Assembly (NCBI RefSeq): GCF_014892575.1
Contig: NZ_JADBGI010000019.1
Coordinates: 53,164 to 117,163 of the forward strand
DNA length: 64,000 nt
Source: Nocardiopsis coralli
Lineage (GTDB): Bacteria > Actinomycetota > Actinomycetes > Streptosporangiales > Streptosporangiaceae
Reading direction: 5' to 3'
Shown here piece by piece: positions 22,980 through 32,359 of the stretch (position 1 is the stretch's first letter; each line of letters opens with the position of its first letter). The notes beneath the pieces are model-generated. The model was given only the letters and a program-made list of their open reading frames with translations. It was not told where the DNA came from and ran no database searches. The position numbers and the translations under genes are program-made.

Positions 22980-23678
22980 ATGTCCGAGACACACAGCCCC
23001 ACCGGATCCTGCTCCGCCCTCCGGTTGGACGAGCGCCTGCGAGACACCAGGCTCTTCTTCAGTCAGGCTCTCCGCACGTTCAAGGCGACCGGCTCGGTCG
23101 TGCCCAGCAGCCCCGCCCTCGCCCACGCCATGGCCGAGCACGTCAGGGAGCGCCCCGTGCCGGGGCAGCCCCTGCGCATCCTCGAGGTGGGCGCCGGCAC
23201 CGGCGCGATCACACGCGGCCTCGCCGACGCGATGATCCCCGGTGACACCGCCGACCTGGTCGAGTCCAACCCGGAGTTCGCCGCCCACCTGGAGGAGCTG
23301 CTCACCACCGACCCCGACCTGGCGCGCATCGAGGCCAACTCGACGGTGCACGCCAAAATGGTCGACGAGATGGGCACCGACCGCACCTACGACGTCATCA
23401 CCTCGGGGCTGCCGTTCGCCAACTTCGCAGCCGAGGACGTCGAGGGGATCCTGGACTACTACTTCTCCGTCCTGGAGCCGGGCGGCTACCTGTCCTTCTA
23501 CGGGTACCTGTACACGAAGGAGGTCAAGGCGGTCATCGCCCGCCGCGAGGACTACCTGCGCCAGGCCCGCACCAGCTGGGTCGTGCAGGACTGGATCGAC
23601 CGCTACGGCGTGCGGTCGGACAAGGTCTACGCCAACGTCCCGCCCGCCTTCGTCCACCACCTGCGCAAGCCCGTCTGA
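22980..23678 (+). CDS. SAM-dependent methyltransferase, PmtA-like
   Basis: A 232-residue class I methyltransferase. LRILEVGAGTGAITRGL at residues 60-76 is the SAM-binding motif I, followed by DLVESNPEFAAHL, YDVITSGLPFANF (motif IV) and a C-terminal segment RTSWVVQDW. The FFSQALRTFKATGSVVPSSP start resembles the phospholipid N-methyltransferase (PmtA) and rRNA adenine methyltransferase-like group. A lipid substrate is plausible but not shown. The likely mRNA is leaderless. Confidence 0.8.
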   Translation: MSETHSPTGSCSALRLDERLRDTRLFFSQALRTFKATGSVVPSSPALAHAMAEHVRERPVPGQPLRILEVGAGTGAITRGLADAMIPGDTADLVESNPEFAAHLEELLTTDPDLARIEANSTVHAKMVDEMGTDRTYDVITSGLPFANFAAEDVEGILDYYFSVLEPGGYLSFYGYLYTKEVKAVIARREDYLRQARTSWVVQDWIDRYGVRSDKVYANVPPAFVHHLRKPV

Positions 23679-23695
23679 GGCCCCTGCCGATGTGA

Positions 23696-23753
23696 GACGG
23701 CCCCGTCCACGTTCTCTGCCCCGTCCGGGCCGGGGAGTGCGGACGGGGCCGTC
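23696..23753 (+). terminator. Terminator with nested hairpin
   Basis: GACGGCCCCGTCC at 23696-23708 pairs with GGACGGGGCCGTC at 23741-23753, a perfect 13-bp stem enclosing a second G+C-rich hairpin. Confidence 0.6.
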
Positions 23754-24064
23754 GTGCGTCCGGGGGTGTGGTGGGCCCTGGCCGGGCGGCGGTACTTTCG
23801 GGGACAAATCAGTCCCTATTCGTGATCCGCATCATCGGCCACCGATGGACCCGAGACCCGTAAAGCGCGGGTAGTCTCGCCTTGGCTTCGTGTGGAACAG
23901 GCCCATTCCCGGCACAACGCCGTCCCACGGAGTACACGTCCCGCGCCACAAGCCCTGGGTCTACGTTCTTCACACCAGTTCCGTACGAACCGGCACCATC
24001 TGCGCGGCAATCCCACAGATCACCCATGTCCCCAGGTCAAGTATGGACCGACGGAGGAGGCAAC
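23754..24064 (+). other. Upstream region of the HAD/GH15 fusion gene
   Basis: About 310 bases with no convincing gene. The A+T content rises at 23805-23960, where promoters would be expected. A strong ribosome site GGAGGAGG ends just before the GTG at 24065. I see no clear operator or riboswitch. Confidence 0.4.
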
Positions 24065-26446
24065 GTGACGCTCACCCAGGCGGTCGAGACGGCTCCGAAC
24101 CGGACCGAGGAATCGGCCCGCACCACTCCGGAGGCCATGCCGCTCGACGTGCGACGACGTGTCTCCGCGCTGGCCCGCACCTCCCGGCTGCTCGTGGCCT
24201 GCGACTACGACGGCGCCCTCGCCCCCGTGGACGACGACCGCCGGCGTCCCGTCCCCGAGGCGCTCCGCGCCCTGCGTGAGCTCGCCGACCTGCCCGGGAC
24301 GGTGTGCGCCGTCGTCTCCGCACGGCCCCTGAGCGACCTGGCCGTGCTCTCCCGCCTGCCCTCCGAGGTCCGCCTCGTCGGCGCGCACGGGACCGAGTTC
24401 GACACCGACCTCACCATCGACCCCGACCACTCCGGTGAGGGCCCCGACGCCCCGCCCGCCGACAAGGCCGCGGCCCTGGAGCTCCTGCGCGAGCAGACCG
24501 AGGCCACCGCGATCCTGTACATCGGCGGCGGCGAGGGCGAGGAGCCCGTCTTCCTGAACCTCACCGGCGCCGACGCGGGCGTGCGCGTGGGCCCCGAGTA
24601 CACGGCCGCCGCGCACCGGGTCGCCGACGCCCGGACCGCCGCGGCGCTGCTGGCCTCCCTCGCTGACGAGCGCCGGTCCTGGGTCTTCGGTGAGCGGCCC
24701 ACCCCGATCGAGCGCATGTCGATGCTGTCCAACCGGTCGTCGGTCGCGCTCGTGGGACCGGACGCGCGCCTGCTGTGGATGTGCCACCCCGAACCCGACT
24801 CCGACGCCCTGTTCGCCGAGGTGATCGGCGGGCGCCAGGCCGGCCGGTTCGCCGTCACACCCACCCACGGCGGACGCCCGCTCGGGCAGCGGTACCTGGA
24901 CGGGACGATGACCGTGCGCACCCGCTGGTCGCGCCTGGAGGTCACCGACTACCTCGCCCACCACACCCCCGCCGGCCGCACCGACCTCGTTCGGGTCATC
25001 AGCGGCGTCACGCCCGCCTCCGTCGAGTTCGCGCCGCGCCCCGACTTCGGGCGCGCGTCCGTGCGCATCACCCCCGTCGAGGGCGGTCTGCGCGTCGAGG
25101 GCGCCGAGTACCCGTTGGTCGTGCGCTCTCCCGGGGTGGAGTGGACCGTCGAGCACGACGGCGCCAACGACACCGCCCGCGCCGTGGTGCACCCGTCGTC
25201 GGAGCGCCCGGTCGTGCTCGAGATGCGCTGCGGCACCGAGTCCCTGGACGCGGTCGTGACCACCGAGGCCGAGCGGCGCGAGCGTTCCGGGGCGCACTGG
25301 TCCGAGTGGCTGGACACGCTCACGCTCCCCGGGACCGCCCAGGGCCTGGCCGCCCGTTCCGCGCTCACCCTGCGCGGGCTGTGCACCCCCACCGGCGGGG
25401 TCATGGCCGCGGCGACCACGTCGCTGCCCGAGGAGATCGGCGGCGTGCGCAACTGGGACTACCGGTACTGCTGGCTGCGCGACGGTTCGATGACCGTGCA
25501 GGCGCTGGTGAGCCTGGGCTCCACCGACGAGGCGGAGGCGTTCCTGGAGTGGGTGCACGGGGTCGTCGACTCCCTGCCCGGCCCGGAGATGCTGCGCCCG
25601 CTGTACTCGCTGCGCGGCACCGACCTGGGCCCGGAGGAGGTCGTGGACACGCTCTCCGGGTACGCCGGTTCGCGCCCGGTGCGGGTGGGCAACCTCGCCG
25701 ACCACCAGGTGCAGCTGGACGTGTTCGGTCCCGTCGTCGAGCTCATCTCGAAGCTCTCGCAGGCCCGCGGCCACCTCACCGACCGCGACTGGGACCTCGT
25801 GCGTTCCATGGCCGAGGCGGTGGCCCGGCGTTGGCACGAGGCCGACCACGGCATCTGGGAGGAGCGCGACGAGCCGCGGCAGCGTGTCTACTCCAAGGTC
25901 ATGTGCTGGGTGACGCTCGACCGCGCGCTGACGCTCGCCGAGCAGTACGGGCGCGACGCCGACACCTCGTGGCCGGCGCTGCGCGCGGAGATCGCCGACC
26001 AGGTGCTCGAGCACGGCTGGAACGAGACCGCGCAGGCCTACACGACCGCCTACGAGGGCGAGGACCTGGACACGGCGTCGCTGCACATCGGGCTGTCCGG
26101 GCTGATCGACCCCGCCGACGAGCGTTTCCAGGCCACGGTCACGGCGATCGAGGCGGATCTGCGCAGTGGGCCGACGGTGTACCGCTACCACCGCGACGAC
26201 GGGCTTCCCGGCGGTGAGGGCGGGTTCCACCTGTGCACCACGTGGCTGATCGAGGCCTACCTGTTGACCGGGCGGCGCGCGGAGGCCGAGGAGCTGTTCA
26301 AGCACCTGGTCGACGCGGCCGGGCCGACGGGGCTGATCCCGGAGGAGTACGACCCGGTGACCGAGCGGGCGCTCGGCAACCACCCGCAGGCGTACTCGCA
26401 CCTGGGCCTGATCCGGTGCGCCCAGCTGCTCGACGAGTTCGCGTAG
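24065..26446 (+). CDS. Fusion of OtsB-like HAD domain and GH15 trehalase-like domain
   Basis: A 793-residue two-domain protein. Residues 40-225 are related to trehalose-6-phosphate phosphatase (HAD motif I ACDYDGALAPV, motif II VVSARPLSDL, VGAHGTEF). Residues 240-793 are a glycoside hydrolase family 15 protein of the trehalase type (GGVRNWDYRYCWLRDGS, GIWEERDEP, FHLCTTWLIEAYLL). It may process trehalose-6-phosphate or trehalose. Two changes stand out: the motif I Thr is Ala, and the motif IV acidic pair usually seen as GDDxTDE reads GGGEGEEP, so the phosphatase half may be inactive. GTG at 24065 follows GGAGGAGG. Confidence 0.86.
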   Translation: MTLTQAVETAPNRTEESARTTPEAMPLDVRRRVSALARTSRLLVACDYDGALAPVDDDRRRPVPEALRALRELADLPGTVCAVVSARPLSDLAVLSRLPSEVRLVGAHGTEFDTDLTIDPDHSGEGPDAPPADKAAALELLREQTEATAILYIGGGEGEEPVFLNLTGADAGVRVGPEYTAAAHRVADARTAAALLASLADERRSWVFGERPTPIERMSMLSNRSSVALVGPDARLLWMCHPEPDSDALFAEVIGGRQAGRFAVTPTHGGRPLGQRYLDGTMTVRTRWSRLEVTDYLAHHTPAGRTDLVRVISGVTPASVEFAPRPDFGRASVRITPVEGGLRVEGAEYPLVVRSPGVEWTVEHDGANDTARAVVHPSSERPVVLEMRCGTESLDAVVTTEAERRERSGAHWSEWLDTLTLPGTAQGLAARSALTLRGLCTPTGGVMAAATTSLPEEIGGVRNWDYRYCWLRDGSMTVQALVSLGSTDEAEAFLEWVHGVVDSLPGPEMLRPLYSLRGTDLGPEEVVDTLSGYAGSRPVRVGNLADHQVQLDVFGPVVELISKLSQARGHLTDRDWDLVRSMAEAVARRWHEADHGIWEERDEPRQRVYSKVMCWVTLDRALTLAEQYGRDADTSWPALRAEIADQVLEHGWNETAQAYTTAYEGEDLDTASLHIGLSGLIDPADERFQATVTAIEADLRSGPTVYRYHRDDGLPGGEGGFHLCTTWLIEAYLLTGRRAEAEELFKHLVDAAGPTGLIPEEYDPVTERALGNHPQAYSHLGLIRCAQLLDEFA

Positions 26447-26539
26447 GGGTCCGGGGGCACCGGGGGCGGTGGCGGCACGGCGGGACCTGACACACTGGCG
26501 CCTGCGTACGTCACCCCCTTCGCGAGAGGTTGGACCACC

Positions 26540-27718
26540 GTGGACCGCGGTCACGACATCGTCCTGTTCGGCGCCACCGGGTACACCGGAGCGCTGACCG
26601 CCGAGTACCTCGCCACCCACGCCCCGCGCGAGCTGCGCTGGGCCCTGGCAGGGCGCGACCGCACGAAACTGGAGGCCCTGAGCTCCGAGCTCGCCGCGAT
26701 CGCGCCGGACCGGCCCGAGCCCGACCTGCTGCTGGCCGACGTGGAGGACCCCGGGTCGATCCGCCGGTTGGCGGCCTCGGCGCGGGTCGTCATCACCACG
26801 GTCGGGCCCTACAGCCAGTACGGGGAGCCCCTGGTGGCCGCGTGCGCCGAGGAGGGCACGGACTACGTCGACCTGTGCGGGGAGCCCGCGTTCGTGGACC
26901 GCATGTACGTGCGGCACCACGCCACGGCGCAGCGGACCGGGGCGCGGCTCGTGCACGCGTGCGGGTTCGACTCGATCCCCCACGACCTGGGGACGCTGTT
27001 CACGGTCGGGCACCTGCCCGAGGACGTCCCGCTGCACGTGGAGGGTTTCGTACGGGCGCGCGGGACGGCGTCCGGTGGAACGCTGCACTCGGCCCTGGGT
27101 GCGTTCGGCGACCCCAAGGACATGGTCGAGGCGTCGAAGGAACGGCGTGCGCTGGAAGGGCGTCCCGAGGGGCGCCGTGTGCGGATCGACCGCAGCGGGC
27201 GGCCCCGCACCAGGCTCGCGCGCGGGTGGACGACCCCGCTGCCGACCCTCGACCCGAAGGTGGTCGTGTCGTCCGCGGCGGCGCTGGAGCGTTACGGGCC
27301 GGAGTTCACGTACGGGCACTACGCGGCGTTCCGGCACCTGACCAGCGCGGTCGGGGCCGTGGGCGGTGCGGCCGGCGTGATGGCCGCGGCTCAGGTGCCC
27401 GCCCTGCGCGAGCGCCTGGGTGCGTTGCGCGCGCCGGGCGAGGGGCCGACGGAGGAGCAGCTCACCGACGGGTGGTTCACGGTGCACTTCGCCGGTTCCG
27501 GTGGCGGACGCCGGGTGCACACGCTGGTCTCCGGTGGTGAGCCGGGGTACCGGGCGACGTCGGGGATGCTCGCGGAGTCGGCGCTGTGCCTGTGGCAGGA
27601 CAACCTTCCCGAGACCTCGGGGCAGGTCACGACGGCGGTCGCGATGGGTCAGGCGCTCATCGACCGGCTGCCCCGCGCCGGGGTGGAGTTCCGGGTGCTG
27701 CGGGAGTTCGACGGGTAG
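26540..27718 (+). CDS. Saccharopine dehydrogenase-like NAD(P)-binding reductase
   Basis: A 392-residue protein with an N-terminal Rossmann domain (VLFGATGYTGALTAEYL) and a C-terminal part typical of the saccharopine-dehydrogenase-like group that includes mycobacterial trans-acting enoyl reductases (TTVGPYSQYGEPLVAACAEE, DYVDLCGEPAF, VHACGFDSIPHDLG). Such proteins reduce polyketide or glycolipid precursors, but the partner is not seen here. The start is GTG at 26540 with GAGAGG about 10 bases upstream. Confidence 0.85.
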   Translation: MDRGHDIVLFGATGYTGALTAEYLATHAPRELRWALAGRDRTKLEALSSELAAIAPDRPEPDLLLADVEDPGSIRRLAASARVVITTVGPYSQYGEPLVAACAEEGTDYVDLCGEPAFVDRMYVRHHATAQRTGARLVHACGFDSIPHDLGTLFTVGHLPEDVPLHVEGFVRARGTASGGTLHSALGAFGDPKDMVEASKERRALEGRPEGRRVRIDRSGRPRTRLARGWTTPLPTLDPKVVVSSAAALERYGPEFTYGHYAAFRHLTSAVGAVGGAAGVMAAAQVPALRERLGALRAPGEGPTEEQLTDGWFTVHFAGSGGGRRVHTLVSGGEPGYRATSGMLAESALCLWQDNLPETSGQVTTAVAMGQALIDRLPRAGVEFRVLREFDG

Positions 27719-27945
27719 AGCGGGCCGAGGATCATCGCCCCGGTCCACCGCGCTCCTTCCCGGACCGGACCGGGGCAAGGTACAGACGTCGAGGACCGTC
27801 GGCCCCGAGCGCATGCGCGCAGCCCGTCCCCCAGTGGAAACCGGCCCCTGCGCGCATGGGTGCTCCCGCCCCATGGCTACCAACCCTGTGCGAACGCGGG
27901 CAGTCGCCCGCGTCGGCCGAAGGCCGCTCCCGTACGGGCGTCGGG

Positions 27946-29619
27946 TCAGCCGCGGCCTCCGCCGCCGCCACCGCCACCGCCGCCGGCGGAGAAGCCGCCT
28001 CCGGAGGAGCCTCCGCCGCCGGACGGCCCGGAGGACGGGGTCAGTTTCGAGTGCAGCCGCGAGGTCCACCGCCTGCGGTAGGCCTCGTCCTGGTGGAACG
28101 CCGGCCGCATGGCCTGCATCCCCGGCGGCACCGGGATCGGCGCGCCCACGGCCAGCAGCACCGACGGCCGCAGGCCCGTGGCCCACGCGGCCCGCGGGTC
28201 CACCGGTCCCGCCGGGTTCCCGGCAGGGTTGTGCTTCACCTCGGCCAGGTCGCGGGTCACGTTGTGCCCGTACGGGGTCACACCCGACGGCAGCAGCGCA
28301 CCGAAGAGGCACAGCCCGAACAGGACCGCCCCGATCGCGGTCAGCTGCCCCATGCCCAGGTGGAACGTGTCGTTGAGCAGCGGCGGGGTCAGGAACACAC
28401 CGAAGAGCATCAGCGTCATCACCAGCGTGTGCACCTGGTACCTGGCGTTGTCGCGGTACAGCCCGAGGCGGTGCCCCTCTTCCCGCAACATCCGCCCCAG
28501 GTTCCGCGCGGTCGCGGTGTCGAGGCGTCCGGCGAGCACGTCGAGGTCCACCGGCGCCGACCCCTGCCGGAACATCACCTCGAGCAACACCCGCTCGGCG
28601 GGGGCGGGCGGCACGGCCGGCGCGTGGCCGGGCTCGAAGGTGTAGTCCCCGTGCCGCGTCGGGTGGGGACGGGAGAACAGGAGCCCCTTCTCCTCCATCT
28701 CCATGAGCGCGCCCAGCACGTGATCCGGGTGGAGCTTCTCGTTGCGCAGCAGGTACCCGGCGGCGGCCGCGGACAGCTGCGGCGGCACCCCGGCGGGCCA
28801 CGTGCGCCGTGCCTTCTCCCGCACGCTGCGGTCCCGCATCCCTCGGAACCAGAGCAGCGCGGCACCGGCGGCGGCGAACCCGACGAGCCAGGCGACACCG
28901 GAGAGCGTGAGCCAGCGCGGGAGCGGCGCGGACGTCGTCGCGTCGGAAGTCTCGGCAGCGCCCTCGGGCATCCGCACCGCCGCGGTCAGCGCCGCTCCGG
29001 ACCCGAGGTCGTCGGCGGCGAACTCGGCCCGTTCACCGCTGTGCTCGGAGGTCCCGCAGTCCTCCTCCCAGCCTTCTTCCTCGTCGCCGACCGCGCACTG
29101 GACGTCCTCGATGCCGGGCGCGTCCACGGTGACCTGCGCGGAGTCGATCGGGACCGACCACCCGGTGCCGATGAAGTCCCAGTACAGCTCGGGCCGGCCC
29201 TGGCCGTCCTCGGTCACCGCGCCGGTGAGGGTGTAGGAGAGCTCGTAGGTCTGCTCGCCGGTGACCTGGTCGGAGGTGTCACCGACCCGGAGCGTGTACC
29301 AACCGTTGCTGGTCTCCGACTCCCGGATCCCGGTGGGCGCGCCGGAAGGGCTGACGACCTCGACGCCGTGCACCTCCACGGGGCGCCGGGTGCCGTCCTC
29401 CTCCTGGAAGGTCACCGGCATCTCCCGGTACAGCCCGGGGCTGGGTTCGTCGGAGAAGTCGTAGGTGATGGTCTCGGTGATGGCGACGTCGCCGTCGGGG
29501 CCGACCTCGGCGTCGACCCTGTAGTTCGGGATGCGGTCGTACTCGCCGCCGCCCAGGGTCGTGCAGCCGGTGAGGGCGACGGCTGCGACGGCGAGGGCGG
29601 CCAGGGGTGCGGTCTTCAT
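27946..29619 (-). CDS. DUF2207 lipoprotein/membrane protein
   Basis: A 557-residue protein of the DUF2207 family. The N-terminus is a signal peptide with lipobox ALTGC. An extracytoplasmic beta-rich domain (residues 25-225) leads to a helix, a cytoplasmic winged-helix-like segment, two more helices and a long Gly/Ser-rich C-terminus ending in a run of glycines, as is usual in this family. Function is unknown; some members are linked to cell envelope maintenance. The glycine run makes the 3' end highly repetitive. Confidence 0.86.
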   Translation of the reverse strand: MKTAPLAALAVAAVALTGCTTLGGGEYDRIPNYRVDAEVGPDGDVAITETITYDFSDEPSPGLYREMPVTFQEEDGTRRPVEVHGVEVVSPSGAPTGIRESETSNGWYTLRVGDTSDQVTGEQTYELSYTLTGAVTEDGQGRPELYWDFIGTGWSVPIDSAQVTVDAPGIEDVQCAVGDEEEGWEEDCGTSEHSGERAEFAADDLGSGAALTAAVRMPEGAAETSDATTSAPLPRWLTLSGVAWLVGFAAAGAALLWFRGMRDRSVREKARRTWPAGVPPQLSAAAAGYLLRNEKLHPDHVLGALMEMEEKGLLFSRPHPTRHGDYTFEPGHAPAVPPAPAERVLLEVMFRQGSAPVDLDVLAGRLDTATARNLGRMLREEGHRLGLYRDNARYQVHTLVMTLMLFGVFLTPPLLNDTFHLGMGQLTAIGAVLFGLCLFGALLPSGVTPYGHNVTRDLAEVKHNPAGNPAGPVDPRAAWATGLRPSVLLAVGAPIPVPPGMQAMRPAFHQDEAYRRRWTSRLHSKLTPSSGPSGGGGSSGGGFSAGGGGGGGGGGRG

Positions 29620-29803
29620 GTGGGGCCGGGGGTCCTTCGTTCTGGCCGGGGGTCGGTGGCGGTTCTCGGGTAGCACCGACGCCCCTCGCCCTCTCCCGGT
29701 TCCGCCCTCCACGACCTCGGGACCCGGTACCACCTGGGGCTCCTCCGGCCGTCGGGGTACCTGCGACTTCGGACGGACGCGCCGGATGTGGAAGGATTTC
29801 GGC

Positions 29804-31294
29804 GTGACTGAAGAGTTCCGATCCGCGTTCCAACGGGTGCTCGACACCGCCGCCGCCCAGGCCCCGGACTTCCCGGAGGCCGTGCACGACGTGTTCCGGC
29901 TCTCCACGCAGGTGCCGCACGAAGAGCTGGGCCACGCGATGGAGGCCCTCGCCCCCGTGCTCAGCGACTGCGAACAGGCCGCCGGCATCGCCGCGGACCT
30001 GTCCGTGCTGGCCGGTGCCCTCGTCGAGAACGGCGCCCCCGCCGGCCAGGTCGGCCTGGAGGTCCTGCGCCAGCTGGGCAGTTACGGGCAGGCCGCCGTC
30101 GCCTTCATGCACGCCTGGGACAAGACCGGGGGCGGACGCCTGCCCGAGCCCGGGGAGGTCTCCGGCACGCAGGAGAAGCGCGTCGAGGAGGTCCTGGGCG
30201 AGAACGCGCCCCTGGCCACCATCGGTTGGTGGACCTCCCTGCGTTACGGCCTGGCCGCGAAGGCGATGCTGAGCGACACCGGGGTGCGCGCGGCCGTGCG
30301 CGCGGACGCGGGCGCGCTCGAGGGCCTCACGCAGATCGTGCACGCGCTCTCCATCCGGCTGCACGAGTTCGTCGAGCTGGGCGAGCTCCTGCGCATGGCC
30401 GAGGTCGAGTACCTGCTGGTCCTGGACCGGGCGTCGTGGCGCGGGTTCCGGGTGCGCGTCGACGGCCTGGGCGACAACTTCCAGCTGCACACCCTGCTCG
30501 CGGACGCGCTCGTCGGCAAGGAGGGCCGCCGCCTGCCGGGGACCCGCCCGGACCCCAGATGGGCAGCCGCGTGCCTGGACGGCACGGCCGACCCGCTGGC
30601 CGACGTGGTCACCGGCGAGTGGGACCTGGTGGGCGGCAACGGCGAGTGGGTCGGCAACGACGCGGTCCCGGCCGACATCCCCGTGGTCGACGGCGAGCGG
30701 GTCCTGGTGTTGGAGCCGCAGTCGTTGTCGCACTCGTGGCGGGCCGGACGGCGCCACCCGCGCATCCCCGGTTCCCTCGAGGTGGTCGACGAGCTCACCG
30801 CGGACGAGGCGACGGCCTGGTGGTCGCGCATGCACCCGGCCGGGTCGGTGCGCCACCCGCAGGCGCCCGGTATCGAACGCGAGGAGGACGGGGATCCGCA
30901 CCCGCCCCTGCACTTCGGTGTGGCCGCGCACTTCGCCGAGGCCGACTCCGGCCCGATCTCGACCCAGTTCGCGGCCCTACCGCCGGAGCTGACCGACCCG
31001 CCGGCCGACCCCGACGCGTTCGGCCCGGGCCCCTTCGGCGCGCACACGGAGCCCGCGGAACCGGAGGAGCTGGACGACGATCCCCCGCTTCCCGAGCCCG
31101 TTCCGGCCCCGGCGGCCCGGTCGGCAACGGAACCCGAACCCGCCCCGGAACCGGCGGCGCGGAACGTACCGGAACCGGAACCCGAGCCCCAGGACGCCCC
31201 CGGCGCCCCGCTCCTCCCACCGCTGCCGAAGGGTGTCGCGGACAGCTGGTCGTGGGCCCCGTCGTGGAGGTGGCCGCAGCCTCCCGGTCGGTGA
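29804..31294 (+). CDS. Uncharacterised protein with Pro/Glu-rich C-terminus
   Basis: A 496-residue soluble protein that I do not recognise. Residues 1-230 are rich in helices with alanine and leucine; residues 230-380 look like a mixed fold (WDLVGGNGEWVGNDAVPADI, RVLVLEPQSL); residues 400-496 are a Pro/Glu/Ala-rich disordered tail ending in WSWAPSWRWPQPPGR, which is unusually tryptophan-rich. AAGGA precedes the GTG at 29804. It lies between the DUF2207 gene (divergent) and a DedA gene (same strand) and has no clear operon partner. Confidence 0.7.
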   Translation: MTEEFRSAFQRVLDTAAAQAPDFPEAVHDVFRLSTQVPHEELGHAMEALAPVLSDCEQAAGIAADLSVLAGALVENGAPAGQVGLEVLRQLGSYGQAAVAFMHAWDKTGGGRLPEPGEVSGTQEKRVEEVLGENAPLATIGWWTSLRYGLAAKAMLSDTGVRAAVRADAGALEGLTQIVHALSIRLHEFVELGELLRMAEVEYLLVLDRASWRGFRVRVDGLGDNFQLHTLLADALVGKEGRRLPGTRPDPRWAAACLDGTADPLADVVTGEWDLVGGNGEWVGNDAVPADIPVVDGERVLVLEPQSLSHSWRAGRRHPRIPGSLEVVDELTADEATAWWSRMHPAGSVRHPQAPGIEREEDGDPHPPLHFGVAAHFAEADSGPISTQFAALPPELTDPPADPDAFGPGPFGAHTEPAEPEELDDDPPLPEPVPAPAARSATEPEPAPEPAARNVPEPEPEPQDAPGAPLLPPLPKGVADSWSWAPSWRWPQPPGR

Positions 31295-31308
31295 GCGCCC
31301 GGCGCGGT

Positions 31309-31322
31309 ATGACAGCTGTCAT
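31309..31322. promoter_or_regulatory. Palindromic operator ATGACA-GC-TGTCAT
   Basis: A perfect 14-bp palindrome 97 bases before the ATG of the DedA gene at 31406. Nearly the same site occurs at 54647, 96 bases before the start of the CPBP protease gene. The shared sequence and spacing suggest one dimeric regulator for both. Confidence 0.65.
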
Positions 31323-31405
31323 GGTCCCTGCCCCGCACAACACACGCGCAGGTCGTGACGGCGGTGTCTGTTCCGCGCCCCTCGGCCGGAGCCAGGATGG
31401 TGGAC

Positions 31406-32233
31406 ATGACGACGGAGAGCACCACCCCCCGCCCCTCCCGCGACGAGGCCCTGCGCGCGGCCGAGGAGGCGTGGCAGGCGGAGGAGAACGAACGCGCCCA
31501 GGCCAAGCTGCGCGACCTCAAGCCCTGGAAGGGCAAGGCGCAGCGGCAGGACAAGGTCCTGCTCTGGCTGGCCGTGGTGATCCCGGCGTTCTTCCTGCTC
31601 ACGATGCCGCTGCGCCCCCTCTTCATCGCCGACCACCCGGTACCACTGGCCCTGATCACGGGTAGTTACGCGGCCATCGGTGCGGGCGGTGCGCTCGCGA
31701 GCATCGGCCAGGAGACGTTGTGGATCGTGGTGCTGGCCGGGGTCATCGGCAAGATCAAGATCGACTGGCTGTTCTGGTGGGTGGGCCGCCGCTGGGGCCA
31801 CGGCATCGTGCGGTTCCTGGTGCAGGGTGAGCGGGCCCGGCGCTTCGTCGAGCGCATGGAGTCCATGAACCCCTGGGTCATGCGCTTGGTGATCCTGTTC
31901 AGTTACCTGCCGGGGGTGCCCGGCGGGGTCCCGCACATCATGGCCGGGGTCAGCGGGATGCGGCTGCGCACCTACCTGCTGCTGGACGCCCTGGGCGCGC
32001 TGATGGTGACGGCGGCGGTGGCCTGGATCGGTTTCTCGTCGGGGCAGACCGGGGTGGACCTGGTGCTCCTGGTCGACCGGTACGCAACCTGGATCATGGT
32101 CGCGCTGATCTTCGCGATGGCGATGCTCCCGAGCTACCTGGCCTCCCGCGACGCGAAGAGGCGCAAGGCGGCTGCCCTGGCCGAGGCGGCCGAGGCCTAC
32201 GACGCCGAGACCGAGCGCCTCGACCGAAAGTGA
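31406..32233 (+). CDS. DedA-family membrane protein
   Basis: A protein of about 275 residues of the DedA (SNARE-associated) family with about five membrane segments. Diagnostic are the glycine-rich segment IGKIKIDWLFWWVGRRWG and the re-entrant-loop region SYLPGVPGGVPHIMAG, where family members usually have a proline and basic residues. DedA proteins flip or transport lipids such as undecaprenyl phosphate and affect membrane integrity. I prefer ATG 31406 because CAGGAT lies seven bases before it and because the distance to the palindrome at 31309 matches that of the CPBP gene. ATG 31397, with GGAG upstream, is the alternative. Confidence 0.82.
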   Translation: MTTESTTPRPSRDEALRAAEEAWQAEENERAQAKLRDLKPWKGKAQRQDKVLLWLAVVIPAFFLLTMPLRPLFIADHPVPLALITGSYAAIGAGGALASIGQETLWIVVLAGVIGKIKIDWLFWWVGRRWGHGIVRFLVQGERARRFVERMESMNPWVMRLVILFSYLPGVPGGVPHIMAGVSGMRLRTYLLLDALGALMVTAAVAWIGFSSGQTGVDLVLLVDRYATWIMVALIFAMAMLPSYLASRDAKRRKAAALAEAAEAYDAETERLDRK

Positions 32234-32359
32234 CCCCTCCGCTGCTGATGGTCACTCGCGGGCCAGGGGTGTCGGACTAGCCTGGGACCGGCAATCCGAC
32301 ACCCCGGGGCCGGTCGGCTGCGCCGGGTGCGTAACGCAGACACTCAAGGAGATCCCGTC

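Noticed and set aside
24020..28801. A minus-strand open frame of nearly 1,600 codons opposite the HAD/GH15 and reductase genes
   Set aside because: It is the antisense shadow of two clear genes in very G+C-rich DNA. Its translation is Arg/Gly/Ala/Val-rich and has no domain features.
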